Positions 46,890-59,455 of a stretch of DNA of 64,000 nt are shown here, one piece after another. The position numbers were made by a program, and so were the translations under genes. Within the stretch, counting starts at the first letter, position 1; each line of letters opens with the position of its first letter. The stretch lies in NCBI GenBank assembly GCA_036023115.1, contig JAYKKT010000041.1:6622501-6686500 (forward strand), in the 5' to 3' direction. Under the pieces are notes generated by a model. That model was not told the DNA's origin and did not search any database. It saw only the letters and a program-made list of their open reading frames with translations. Source of the stretch: Brasenia schreberi. Its lineage: Eukaryota > Streptophyta > Magnoliopsida > Nymphaeales > Cabombaceae.

Positions 46890-49405
46890 ACTAACAAGCT
46901 AATGGAGATAATGGATAATGTGATTCAGAAAATGATTCACATTCTATATTTATAAGAGACATTGGAGAAAAAGCTGAGATAGAAAACACAAGTTTTAACT
47001 TGTGGTACTCAATAAAAAATTGTTCAAAATGGAGTTAGTATTATTGTAAATAAGGATTTAAAGAATAGTATAGTAGACACACAATGATACATTGACAGAA
47101 TTATGATGGTGAAATTAGTTATAGGAGTGGAGGTTTTGAATATGTGCTTATGCACCCCAAGTAGGACTAAAAGATATATATAAATAAAAGATTTAAGAAA
47201 TGTTAGATAAGATTATTCAAATAATTCCATAAATAGAGATGCTTTATTTAGGAGATCTCGATAGGCATGTGAGTAAAAAGGCATTATGATATCAAGGTAT
47301 TCATAGAAACTATGGTTTGAGAGATTTCAATGAGATGGGTAAAAAGATTTTAAATTTTGCTATGACATATCATGTCTTTATAGCCAATATAATTTCCAAA
47401 AAACAAGTAAACATTTAATTTCTTATAAGAGTGGCTTGTAAAAAACACAATTATTATTTTGCTTGTATAAGAAAAATAGAGTTTGTTATAAGGATTGTAA
47501 TATAATTCCAAGAGAAAGATAAACTATCCAACAATGACTTTTAGTAATAAATTTATATATAAGAAAGTGGAAAGAGGCAAAGGATATATTAGACCTAGTA
47601 AAACTAAATAATGAAGCCTCAAAAATAAGAAAGAAGGTAAATTTAAAAAGAAAATTCTTCAAAGAAGTGCTTGGAGTTATGCAAGCACAAAATAATAAGG
47701 CAAAGAGAGATATGTTACAAATTGTATTATACCAATAAGATTGATGAAACTTGATAGGCTTATAAAAAATATAAAAAATAAGTGAAAATGCTATTAGTGA
47801 AGCAAAAGCCAAAATTTTGAAGTATTTATATAAAAGCTCAACTTAAAAGAAGGTAAAGAGATATTTTTACGATAGTTAAAGTCAAGGATAGGAAAACTAG
47901 GGATCTTACTTTTGTTGTAACAAAAATGATGAGAAGATTCTAGTGGCATAAATTGATGAAAAAGTTATTTTCATAAGCTTTTTAGTGAAAATATTAGCTT
48001 AAAAATTTGACAAACTCAGAAGAGTATATAAACCATAATTTCTACTAATATATTTAAAGAAATGAAGTTAAAGAGGATCTTAAACTTTATGAAAGTTAAA
48101 CCTATAAGACCAAACAAGAAGTATAGAAAATCTTAAGAGAGATAGGCATTACTCAGCTTACAAGATTATTTACTAAAATATAGAGAATCTAAGAGACGTT
48201 TAAGGAACGGAGGAAGAATACAATTATACCTCTCTACAAGAACAAGAAAGACATCTAAACTTGTCCATGTTATTGGATTATCAACTTGATGAGCCATATG
48301 CTGAAATATAGGAAAGAATTATTGAATGAAGATTGAGACATCTTACAAAATCAACTTGATTAGCCATACATGTATCGAGTAACAGGGAACATATTTAAAT
48401 TTATGCCAAGAAGATCTACTATTGAGGCTCTTTACCTATTGAGGCATCTTACAAAATATTTTAGAGCAAAAAAGTAGAATATTCACATTGTATTTATTGA
48501 TTTATTCAAAGCCTACAATAAGGTGCAAATATATATTTTTTGGAGAATTTTGGAATCTCATTTGTGTATATTAATCTTATGAGATATGGATAATGGTGCA
48601 CGAACATGTGTGAGGATCTATGAAGAAACAATGAAATTCTTTGGCATTAATCTTAGATTACATCAAAGACCAGCTTTAAGTTCATATTTGTTTTACCTTG
48701 GAGGCATTTTCTTCACAAAAGGTTTTCTATTAACAAGTTGCCAAACCATATTCAAGATGAAGTACTTTCGTGTATGTCATTCATAGGTGACATTGTAATG
48801 GTAGATGAGTCTAAGGAAATAGTTAATAAGAAATTAGAACTATAGAGAGAAACGTTAGAAAATAAAAGCTTTTTTTTTTATAGAACAAAGACAAAATATA
48901 TGGAGTGTAAGTTTGATAATTTGGTTGCTACATATGACATGAAAATTAAGATTGACAAATATTGCATCCCTCAAAAGAAAAATTCTATATACCTTGGGTC
49001 ATCAATGAAAAAATTAATAAAGATGCCACATGTACAAAAGATGTTTGAGGCAAAAATGAAGATGCTGAGATAAATTCGTGGGTGCACAAGCCAAGACCGT
49101 AAGCTTGATGAGATTATTAAAGACAAATTGGGAGGGGCACATGAAGGAAAACTGTTTAAGATGGTTTAATCATATGGAAAGATAGCCAAAAAAAGCTCTC
49201 ATAAGAAGGTGTGAGAAATTAGATTATGAATATGTTAAAAAAGAAAGAGGAAGACCACATAGTATTGGAAGAAAATAATAAAGAATGATCTAGCTTTTAT
49301 AGAGTTAACTATTAGCATCACATTGGATCAAACTCTATGAAAACAAAGAATCCATGTAACTGACCCATCTAGTATAGAAAAGGTTAAGTTGTTGTTGGTT
49401 GACAA
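46890..49405 (+). mobile_element. Decayed RTE-clade LINE, about 2.5 kb
   Basis: The plus strand holds an endonuclease-like part (about 46960-47500: KLWYS.., GVSIIVNKDLKNSIV, VIGVEVLNMCL, GDLDRHV, NYGLRDFNEMGK). A reverse transcriptase part follows (48390-48560: FMPRRSTIEALYLLRHL and HIVFIDLFKAYNKV), then IYEETMKFFGINLRLHQR and DEVLSCMSFIGDIVMVDESK. The catalytic FADD box is degraded to FIGD. The C-terminal tail with KLDYEYVKKERGRP ends in TTAAGTTGTTGTTGG. Many stops and frameshifts are present. RTE proteins make new copies by target-primed reverse transcription. Confidence 0.85.
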
Positions 49406-49454
49406 TGTCAAGGTTGAAACCAAATCATTAGAACTAAACCAATCCACATACATA

Positions 49455-49720
49455 GACACAAACATGTGTACATATACATACGTCTATGTATATGTATATA
49501 TGTATATACATATGTATATATATGTCCATGCAATCATGAAAAGTCTATTTATATAGCCAAACATGCAATGGAACACCTCACAGACACAAACATATATACA
49601 TATACATGTATGTATATAATATACATATACATATATATATATATATACATATATATATATGCATGCAATCATGAAAAGTCTATTTATGTAGCCAAATATG
49701 CAGTGGAACACCTCATCAAT
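49455..49720 (+). repeat. 137-bp AT-rich tandem duplication
   Basis: ATGCAATCATGAAAAGTCTATTTAT plus AGCCAAACATGCAATGGAACACCTCA occurs at about 49527 and again at about 49664 with few changes. Each copy is preceded by ATACATATATAT runs. About two units are present. The ORFs on both strands here are low-complexity. Confidence 0.85.
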
Positions 49721-50760
49721 TGTAGTTGGAGAAGGCTGACAAAACCAAAAAGAAAAACAAAATTATTGGAAAATACACAATCAAATAAGCTGAATCAAGA
49801 AAAACAGTTTGCTTCACAAGTACTTCATTATACATCATAGTCGCCATACGTAAACATATTAAAATGTAAGTAACCATAGTTTGAAACTGAACCAAGTTGG
49901 AAAAGATGGTTTGGTTTGGTTCTCGAAAAATTAATAATCAAACATATTGGTTTAGTTTGAGGTTGAGCATAGGATCAAACCAAACTAAACCGTGAGTATC
50001 CTAATGGAAATGAGTGACAAAATAACATTATCTACTCGTGATTTTTTGTTTTCTTTGTTCAACACTAAGAAATTTTAAATACTTAAAGAGTCCATGTTAC
50101 AAAAAGGTGTAGTATTGATCGAGATGTCATAGATATAATTAATAAAAAGAGTCCATGTTACAAAAAGGTATTGTATTGTTTGAGATGTCACAAATGATGG
50201 TCTGGTACATATTTGTGTGACTAGAAGAAACTACAAATTGGAAAATCGATATAACAAAGTACTAGTAAGATGAACACTACTTTACGGTACTGGGAGTTGG
50301 ACAACCAATTATCTACGTATGCAATTCATGTTAAAACTGAAGATGTCATGGTAGTTCTACATATGATCAAACCAATAATGAGGTTATTAGAGAAACAATT
50401 GAGATACTAATATAAGATAGAATGAGAGATAAATATTTTTAAGGCAATTTGAATATTTGGAAAGGTAAGAAGGTTTAAAAAATTAGATGGTAAATGCTTA
50501 AAAGAGTCTCAAGAAGGCCTTAAGATTTTTTGAAAGAAAATAATAGCACATTAACTTATTTTTTGAGTTAAAATGCTAATATAACAGAAGATCCAACACA
50601 CTAGAGACAAGAATCCAACTAGCCAATGCCGGTTAGTCTCGCTGCTTTAGGTTTTGGTTTTTGTTGGTATTGATAAACTATGCCCCTTGAAGAACTTGGG
50701 TCTTAGATAATGTTGATTAAAAACATGGAGCATAAAAAATGGAATCGGCGACCAGCAATA
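49721..50760. other. No gene; possible hAT-like remnant at 49866-50010
   Basis: GGTTTGGTTTGGTTC and AACCAAACTAAACC words face each other at 49900-49995. This is reminiscent of sub-terminal hAT repeats but lacks clear ends. A 50-bp word (AGAGTCCATGTTACAAAAAGGT..) is repeated at 50087 and 50148. Confidence 0.35.
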
Positions 50761-50767
50761 GAGGAAG

Positions 50768-51240
50768 ATGATGGAGGAGACATTCACTTGCCACTACTAC
50801 ACTTTCTCTTCTCTTTTCTTATACAAGGCCAAATTACCCTTAATAAGTGACTTGAATATAAAACTACCTTTGAATTCAACTACTGCAAACCGTCGGAATC
50901 GGCGAGATGGACGTCTTCCATCTCCAGGCCGCCACTGTGTTCTCCCATCTCATATCCCGCCAAATGCCCGTGCTAGTGGAAGAAGGGTTTTCTTTCAATG
51001 TGATTCCAAACCCACCCACGTGCCTCGCATCACAACAATTTCAAATGTACTTGAAATTGATTTATGCGATGGTTAAGATCTCGGTGCGGTCCTCCTGGAA
51101 ATTGAGTCGGATCCCCCAACAGACAAGCCGAACCTCAATCTTGCAGCTGCTTTTTGCTGGCAAGCGAGCACATGGGTGAGGGTTGGTCATGCAGTGGCTG
51201 ATCTAGAAACTCTTTGGGGGTAGAATGAATAGCTACTTCA
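50768..51240 (+). pseudogene. Unidentified gene fragment
   Basis: The plus frame from 50907 reads MDVFHLQAATVFSHLISRQM and PVLVEEGFSFNVIPNPPTCL, with QQFQMYLKLIYAMVK. After a frame change near 51075 it continues AVLLEIESDPPTDKPNLNLA and AAFCWQASTWVRVGHAVADL, ending ETLWG. The amino-acid make-up and the continuity across the shift suggest a once-real coding exon. I do not recognise the family. An overlapping frame (50768-51076) is open too but looks less protein-like. The region is more GC-rich than its surroundings. Confidence 0.4.
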
Positions 51241-52358
51241 ATGGTTTAAGGTGGGGCAAACTTTGTATTAAAGCTCATGAATCCTAACATAGGCTTTTAG
51301 ACTTTAAGTTGATTTTCAAAATTTTGGATAAAAGCGAATGTCCCACTTTAGCTCAATGTAGATCCGTTACTTTGGTCATGGCTTGTTTGCCAAGTTGTTC
51401 TCATTAACTTGTATAGACCGAATTAAGCATATCAAGCACGAGCTAAGTTAGATAAGATGGACGGTTTGTTGGTTGAGCCACATTACCTTTGGTTATAACC
51501 TTGTTATTCAAAATTTTACCTTGGCCCTATGTGTACTCTTTGTAAGGATATCTCCTTTGAGGAGCCTGAATACAAAGGAAATTACATAATTCATATATAC
51601 AAATCTGAGTATACTTTCAGTTTGATACACATGAAGAAGATATATCCAACAACCTCCTTGAAAGTTCTTTCTCATGTGCCACCACTAATCTATGTGAAAT
51701 TTTGCATCTATTTCAAATTCAAACCATGATGGGGGTGTTGATGGCCTTCATATAGATCTTGTGGGTTAGATAATGAATGTGAGCATGCCCCCATTTCCTC
51801 ATGCTTCTTGTTACCACCTCATTTGGGTCCTTGGTGTCTTGCTGATTTCCTCTAACCATGTGATCCTAAGGACATTAATTTGATCACGCACAATTTATAG
51901 TAATGGTCAGTAGCAACCATAATTTCTTAATAGTAATTGACCCAGTTGAAAATGATATTCCTACTCCTAAAAAGGTTATATTATGACCTAGATACCCTCT
52001 ACAATGAATTTTTACATCATGGTTGTATAATCATGTCTCTAGTGGGAACCATCTGGTAACTCTAGTACTTAGTCTTGGGCCCTACTATAGCAAGGGGATA
52101 CTCTTTGTTTTGTTACTCAATAAGAGTCCTGCATCTAAGTTATAAGTGTCTCACGGGCCACATACATTTTGCTATCGATACAATCACTTTGCTTTTTTAT
52201 TTACTCTCAAGTTTCCTTGCTATTACTCCAATCGACCCTTTCAATCATATCATTGAATTACTACATCCTTGGTGAATGCTTGATTGGTCATGCGTGACTT
52301 AGTGTTAATTGCGAGTTTTGAGTCGTTGGGTGATTCCAATGCTAGGAAATGACAACTT
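51241..52358. other. No gene; may contain a 5' LTR
   Basis: No coding signal. Because a primer-binding-like site lies at 52359, the preceding bases may be the 5' LTR of the gag-protease element. I could not pair them convincingly with the 3' side. Confidence 0.35.
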
Positions 52359-52370
52359 TGGTATTAGAAC
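52359..52370 (+). other. Probable primer-binding site
   Basis: TGGTATTAGAAC resembles TGGTATCAGAGC, the initiator-methionine tRNA complement used by many plant LTR elements. It precedes the gag remnant directly. Two bases differ. Confidence 0.55.
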
Positions 52371-54080
52371 CGGTTTCACTCAGAGTAACAGTGAGTGGGT
52401 GCAAGACACACCCCCTCGTCTTGATAGCAAAAAGGTAACTCACTTGTTGGCTCACTATTTTGATGCTACTGTAGCTTGTGTTATGGAAGGCTTCGACTGA
52501 TTGATGAGCGAGATGAGCACTATAGTCAAAGACATTAAACGGTGCACAAATACTTGCGAGTATACCTATAACATTATGAGTGATCGCTTGGAGTGCTTCG
52601 AGTATCACATTCAACACATGGAGACTGATGTGATGACTCGATTGTAAAGACTCAAGGAGAGTGTTGTTGCACAACTTCTGGAAAGATAGGCTTCAAAACA
52701 ATCTCAATTAGAGATGGCGGCTCAATTGGATGGTGATGAGTATAGGTTGTTAAAACAGGCATGAATATAATAGGGGAGAGGACCGACCCTATTGTATCAA
52801 TGTTAGAGAACCCAAGGCCTTTGGTAGGAGCCATGATGTACAAGTATTTGAAAATTTCTTTTACTAGGTACATCTCTATCTTAAGGTTGGACAATTTGAG
52901 AATGAAGAGTAGAGACTGATAGTGGTGACCATGTTTTTGAAAGATGATGTCATGATATGGTGATGCTGCATGCAAGAGGATATTGAGGTAGGGTAGTCTC
53001 ACATTCACACTTGGGATCAGTTCAAGCAGGCTCTTCGAAATCACTTTCTCTCATAGAATATAGAGATAATTGCAAAGAGAAAACTTGATGGCTTGAGGCA
53101 AAATGGATCACTGTAAGATTACATCAATGCATACCAGACTCTTATGTTAATCATTCAAATGATGAGTCTCAAATATCGTTTATTTAAGTTCCTCAATGGA
53201 TTACAACCCTGGGCAGAGTAGGAGTTGAATAGGATCAACCTATAAACCTTTTTTGATGCGATAATGGTGGTAAAACGTCTACTTAACAATCTTTAGTTCG
53301 AAGAAATACAGACATGACATTGATGGATGAAACAGTTGAAAAAATGAGAATCGACAGGATGCTTCAAAAGATATCATAATTGAATCTTACACCCTAAGAG
53401 ACAAAGGAAAGAACATTGACTATAGAAGGAAGGATAAGGCTAAGAGATATTTCAAATGAGAGTTTTGGTATTGTCGCAACCAACACTACTCAAATGAGTG
53501 CAAACAGAAGACAATAGACTTTGCACATGTTACTAGTGTCTTGCAAAGGACGAATGATTCAAATATTGATCAAAGAGAAGAATAGATGAGGTTTGGTGAG
53601 TTGAAATGGTTAAATGTAATAAACATGGTATCAATGCCGCACAAGTAGGTGGACAGGGTTGTCATGTATATTCTGATTACTCTCAATGGTAAGAATACAA
53701 TGGGATGGTTGACACCGGTGCTACTCACAACTTCATGTGTCTGAAAAAAGCTAAACTGCTAAGCTTGAAGATATTGAAAAAGAATAGTGACATTAAAGTT
53801 GTGAATTGAGAATCCAAACACATCTTAGGGGAGGCAATTGTTATTGCAATTCAAATGAGGAGTTGGTGCGGGATAACCAACTTCACTTTGGCATCGTTAG
53901 ATGAGTATGGTGTGATCTTAGGTATGGATCTCTTGATTACAAGCTATACAGAGATACGACCAACCTCGAATACAGTGGTTTCATAGATTGCCATCAACTA
54001 TATATTGTTTGTGTGGTACCTTTGGATGATGGTCAAGTTTGGAAAGTGTGAGCGCTTCAGCTAGAAGAAGGTTAGAAGTG
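52371..54080 (+). pseudogene. Ty3-gypsy gag and protease remnant
   Basis: Plus strand, shifting frames. A coiled-coil-like start comes first, then gag words MVKF..DDVMIWWCCMQEDI, SHTWDQFKQALRNHFLS, RKLDGLRQNGSL and DYINAYQTLMLI. A degenerate zinc knuckle follows (CRNQHYSNECKQK), then the protease MVDTGATHNFMCLKKAKLLS and VILGMDLL at 53700-53950. Protease D-T-G-A is intact. The style is that of chromovirus-like Ty3-gypsy elements. No reverse transcriptase or integrase follows: a purine tract and an LTR-like start come at 54070-54085, so this is an internal-deletion copy. Confidence 0.75.
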
Positions 54081-54360
54081 GGGGATGTCACAATAGTAGT
54101 GGCACTACACGATGCTGAGTAGAAAATGCCTTATGGTAGAGTGTCTTCAAAAATGGATATCGCAAGACCAAAGGAGTGAGGAGATGCTATGCCCACCACA
54201 CGTCCAAGGGAACTACATTGTAATTAAATTTTTTCATAAAAGTAGTATCTACCTAGAAGCTTCTCCTTTTAAACTATGTGGGAACCAGTAAATCCATTTA
54301 TTTGAATCTTGTTTCTTTTTTATTGTTCTTCTTATAAATAATTATAAATGTGAATCTTCG
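54078..54360 (+). mobile_element. Possible start of the 3' LTR
   Basis: AGAAGTGGGGGA (purine tract) is followed at once by TGTCACAATAGTAGTGGC, a typical plant Ty3-gypsy LTR start. A run of A/T-rich sequence with TATAAATAATTATAAA near 54345 follows. The right end is not determined. Confidence 0.45.
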
Positions 54361-57300
54361 GGCATATCATCATCACTATCCCTTTCAAAATTTGGAGGAA
54401 GGTAGTCTCCTATTTTGTATTTCTTTTACCTTTATTTTCTAACAAAAGGTCTTGGAAAAATTTTCAAGTCTTTTCCTTTAAAATTTTCTTTGGTTGTCTA
54501 TGTGACACCCTAGTGTTTTTTGGCTTGAAAGACCTTTTTAGCTCATCATCACTACTTGTCTCCAGTTCATATTCAAATACAAGTGTGAGTCGACCTCTTC
54601 TTCACTCCTATGGGATCCACTGAGTTCTCTATTTTCTTTTTCAACTTTCATGATTTGATTTTCAAGTTGGGCTTATTTAAGTTGATTTTTCAAAAGTCTA
54701 AGTTCAACCTCGTAATCCCAAGGTATAGTCTTGAAAATGAGTCCTAGAAGTGCTAGGAAGTCTTGGTTGAGGGGAATTTTTTCATAATAACCTCATCGTG
54801 TATATGATCTTTTCTTGTATGACCACTCATCCATTTTAACATCTTCATTTCTGTCACAGACATCTTATTCGCTTTCCTTTTATGCGTTGTGGGCCTAAAT
54901 CAAGTTCTTTCCACAATTACCTTCTTGTCCCGATGGGCAAGGGTTGATTCTTACACTACAAAATTCTTGGTTAATAAAAGAGAAAAATACTTGCATACTT
55001 GAATTGAAACATGAGCATAAAGATATTCCTATTCCTATTGGTTTTAGTACTAACTGGATTTGATTCTCTAAATAAGACTTGGGTCGTAAATGGATATGAA
55101 TATAAAATGGATATGGATCTTACTTGGGATGTGAGACTTAATATGGATATGGCTACAATCAACGGTAAGAAAATAATGACCTAATTAATAATTATACAAT
55201 AAATGGAATATACAACTGATTATAAAAGTGTTAAGACAGAAAATTCTGATTTGTAGAGATCATGATATGCAATGTGCATGAATTTTAAATATTTTATAAA
55301 ATCAAATGTGTACAAAATTTAAATAAAAGCTATGCAAGGGGATGCAAGAATAGAATCTTCAACATGCATGAACTAAATCTAATGTGTAAAATGATTTTAA
55401 CCTTATCAAGAATTAAACTATCTATGTAAGAATAAAACTAAAGAATAAAGATGTAAGATGATTCAAAAGGGATCGATACAAAGACCAAGGGATTTAATGG
55501 ATGCCTACATCATAATTAATGAAAATCAAGATGTATGGATTTGAGAGACTTGAGGTGATTGATATGAATATGCATGCTACGAAGAATAAATGCTATTAAG
55601 GTATGACAATAATGCAAAGGAATTAGATAGGGTGCATTGAACAGTTAACAATCCTCCTTGGCAAGCCTTCCCTTGATCATTGGCTGATTTATTAAGTAAT
55701 GATGATAACTTGAACATGTTTTGGGCCTATGCAAGTCCCTCGTTAGTGGTGGATTTCTCACAACAACACATACCAAAAACAAGAGAAAAAAGAAGAGAGA
55801 GGAAACAACATTACTTGATGAATACTTGGAAATAATATTGTTGCTTGATAATGAGAGAGAGATAATCCTGATACTTCATGAATGAGAGAGATGATTATAA
55901 GGGGAGACAACGAATCTATTTATAGAGGGGATCCAACCCCTTAAAGATAAAACTAACCTGATTTCATCCCAACAAAATATCTAACAAAACCAAAAGATAG
56001 GACTTTAAAGATTTAAAATAATCCCCATTTGATTTTAAAAACCATTTGTGGCTAAGTGGCTTCCATTTTGGCTTGATGGATTGATGGAATGGTTGATTCC
56101 TACATGTCTTGGGGGCTCTTTGAGTGTCTCGAGTTGGTTTGAAGCTTGACATAGCTTAGATGGCTTCTTAGGGTGGCCCGATTCCAATTTGAGTTGTTTG
56201 GAAGAAATTCATCTAAAAACGGCCTTAGTGACATCAGGTCCACGCATATCTCCAGCCCACTTTCCGTGCTAACACTTATTCGGGAAGCCAATACTCACAG
56301 TGGTTTGTCTTGTCTTGAAACCTTAATGAAGCTTGATAATTCTTGGCCTTGAAACATCAAAGTAAAATGACCCACTGTGGCTTAATGTGGAGCTGATTTC
56401 AATAAGGTGAGTTGAGTCATGGATAAGGTAGGCTTGTTTTAATAAAAATTGAATTTTTAATATAATGCTTGACTAAGTAATTTGACTCAAAATGAATTTT
56501 CAGCATCATAGCGGGTCAACTATAACAAATGTGGACTTGATAAGCTTGGATCACTTATGCTAGGTTCAAATGAAACTTAAGCTTAATTGAGTCAAAGGAG
56601 CCATGTACATAAATGTATAATAAACTTTTTAAATAAACTCTTTTTTTTATCTTTTTTGAAAATAAATATACATATAAAGTTTTTATCCAAATGGTAGTGA
56701 TAAGACATAAAGGAGAGCATGACAAATACATCCCATGAATTTTGGAATTTATGATACATTTATGTGTCTAATAATGCCTAAAATATAAAGTTTTTATGAA
56801 AAACTATCCTTCTATCCATATATATACATCGAAATCATTATTTTTGTAAATGGAACATAATTTGGTGCCATGAATGTGCATGTAATTTGTGAAATTCTTA
56901 TTTATAATAAATATAAAAACCAACCTATATTAAATATCTAATATAAATATTTTTTAATAAAATCTCATGGATGAATAAAATAAAAGTAGTTTTTTATTTT
57001 TAGTTGATAGGACTCTCTTTTGGGTAAAAACAAGGGAAACTAACCCAAGAATTTTAAATAAAATTCATTTAAGGTTAGAAATACATAAGAAGGGATAGAA
57101 TACTAGTCATGGTCAACCCACTTCATGCAATAAAATAAATTTCAGTAAAGCCTGCTTTATCATCTTTAGCCAAAACCTTCAAAATTCTTTCTTTTCTTCT
57201 TCTCTCTTTCAAAATATTTGTATTTCTCCTTCATGTAGGCTCTAATTTTTATAAAATGTAAGACTTAGGGTCTCACCTTATGTAACTTGAAATTGGCCTT

Positions 57301-57580
57301 TTGAAAATAATTTTTAAAAACATATTTTCCTAGGAAACTTTTGGGTATATACAGTATTTATATATGTAAACTTACATTACATAATTACATACACATATAT
57401 ACATCATGAACATAAGCATAAAATATATAATTAGGTTTGCTAAACCATATGCATTTGAGTTATAGCCTGATGTACATTTAGAAAAATTCTTTGCCAGACA
57501 TACATTTTATGCATTTAGGTCTAGGTTCATGCATGAGTCGAGTCTCATTGGATTGGGTCCAATTAAAGAATTGAACTGAG
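54361..57580. other. No gene; possible LTR-derived sequence
   Basis: A TATTTATAGAGGGGATCC box at 55917-55932 and a GAGAGAG-rich leader-like stretch to its left recall the minus-strand LTR promoters at 3.8 and 16.1 kb, but the family-specific 3' series is missing. No coding signal. Confidence 0.3.
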
Positions 57581-57862
57581 TCAAGTTGAAATGGGTTCAT
57601 AACATGTACATTTAAGGTTTAAGATTTCATGCATAAAATTTTGCAAGTTGTCCCATGTAGGTTTTAGGGTTCTATTTAATGTTCTTTTGGCCATTGCTTT
57701 TTGGTTACCCCCCAAAATAAAAGAAGCCATCATCAGGCGAAAAAGCTTCCCTTTTTGGTTGTGCTTGACAATCTGCAAGCTTAATAAAATAGGTCCGATT
57801 GCTACCTCCTCTCGACCTTCCAAATTAAAGCTGCCCCTAACATATCTTCTCTGTTTGATCAT
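57581..57862 (-). pseudogene. Possible Ty3-gypsy integrase tail fragment
   Basis: A 93-codon minus-strand ORF: YVRGSFNLEGREEVAIGPIL, KGKLFRLMMASFILGGN then TLNRTLKPTWDNLQNFM. It weakly resembles the end of Tat integrases ('..GPY.v.....AY.L..MDG..L...WN...L.KFY'). No other domain is adjacent. Could be chance. Confidence 0.28.
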
Positions 57863-58291
57863 TCATAATACACACCTTCGAGCATCCTAAAATAAGTTCT
57901 TTTCATGCCAAAGAGGAAAAAAGAAAGATAGTTTACCATCTAATTTCTCATAAATTATATCATCTATGTAAATTATCTAATTCAACCTTTGCCTTTCCGA
58001 TGGCCTAAGACCAACTATGAAGTGGTGAATCACGTGTAGGCATGAAGAACTCCGAAATATGAGTATGTAAATTATTCATGTTGCAAACTTATCACTTTTT
58101 TCAGATATAACATACAAAAACGTTTTGAGGGAATCATGCATATTGTTTCCTTCCCTCTCAAAAGCATAATATCCAACAGTTCGGGAGGAAAAAACAACTT
58201 ATTAAGACGTTACAAAGACATGAATCAACTAATTTAGTTATCCAAATATACAAATCAACATTTGACATGATTGAGCAAGCAGTTGCATTTG
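57863..58291. other. No gene recognised
   Basis: AT-rich intergenic sequence. Confidence 0.4.
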
Positions 58292-58590
58292 GGCATAGCG
58301 AGACATGTAAACTGGAACAACGGTTCCTGTTACCCTAGAACTTGGAGTCAGCACTGGTTCCGGCTTGAGGCCTAAACAAGTTTGGAACTGAAAAAACACA
58401 TTAAAAATTTGAAATTCAAAAGAAAGATTCAGTTTCGGCCCAATTCTGATTCCATGGAAGGTCAAATCAGAACCAAACCAGGTCGTATCCAGTTTTAGGT
58501 TCGAATTTTACTTGTTTCAGTTCCAGCCAATTCGTAACCCAGTTCAATTCCAATCAGAAGCACTACAACCGGCCGATGTCTAGGTGTAGC
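58292..58590. mobile_element. Second hAT-like non-autonomous element
   Basis: The body at 58300-58582 (283 bp) begins GAGACATG and ends GATGTCTA, corresponding to TAGACATG...CATGTCTA of the element at 27782 with mutations. The flanks are GGCATAGC (58292-58299) and GGTGTAGC (58583-58590), an 8-bp duplication with two transition differences. The interior is full of GGTTCC/AACCGG-type words. No transposase. Confidence 0.65.
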
Positions 58591-59455
58591 CTTGGCCTTT
58601 TTCTTTGAGGTGAAGAGGGGGATTGCCTGTACCAGGTTAAATTCCACAAATAGAAAACTCTAAGAAACCATAAGGCCTCTATCTCTAAAGGACATTTTTT
58701 TTTGGTTATAATGAGGCTGAAACCATATACCCACAGGAGTAGGACTCCTGCACAGCGATTACTTTGAACACAAAGTATCGTTAAGCTGTCACTTTGGGCA
58801 AAAGGAGGTGCTTTATGTTTTAGGATTGATACATGCACCTCTTTTACTATGCACACATCTTATTTTTCTGTTTTCCCAAAAAATACTCTTAGTCATTTGC
58901 AGGAATTACGAAAATATTCTTCTTGCTGAAAACGGGACGTAACGTATTATATAGAAAGCTAGGGAAGGCATTCATGATAGAAGTACAATAACTTAGTGAA
59001 TATACTTCTTTGCTTAAAGTAAGAATGCATATTATTATTACTTGCTACATGTATAGTTAAATTTTTTGTTCAAAAATTAAGAAGCTATATATTTTAATTG
59101 CAGTCATGAATTTATGAGTACTTTCCAACTTTCATCTTTGCTATGTGATCAGAATAGTGGGATGGGGAATCATGAGTAGGCCGATGGATGAGAAGTGTGT
59201 GTCACAGGCAATCTCCTATTCATCGGCTTACTCAATATCGTAAATAATTTGATTTGATGATGGTAAAACATATATTTTAAAATGAATATATTAGTTTCTT
59301 AATCTTTTAATTAAATAGAACATTGAATATTATATATTGTTATGTGTTATTTTATGCAATATAGATTGACTAACAATCATATAGTTATACAAAATACATA
59401 CATTGTAATGCATACAAGTTATTGTAATATCACATATGTGTTCAATGCATAGATG
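58591..59455. other. No gene recognised
   Basis: AT-rich; nothing with family resemblance. The short minus-strand ORF at 58563-58856 lacks a known domain. Confidence 0.4.

Noticed and set aside
55900..55940. TATTTATAGAGGGG as a new LTR promoter
   Set aside because: Without matching LTR ends or the family-specific 3' series I could not support calling an element, so it is only mentioned in the gap note.
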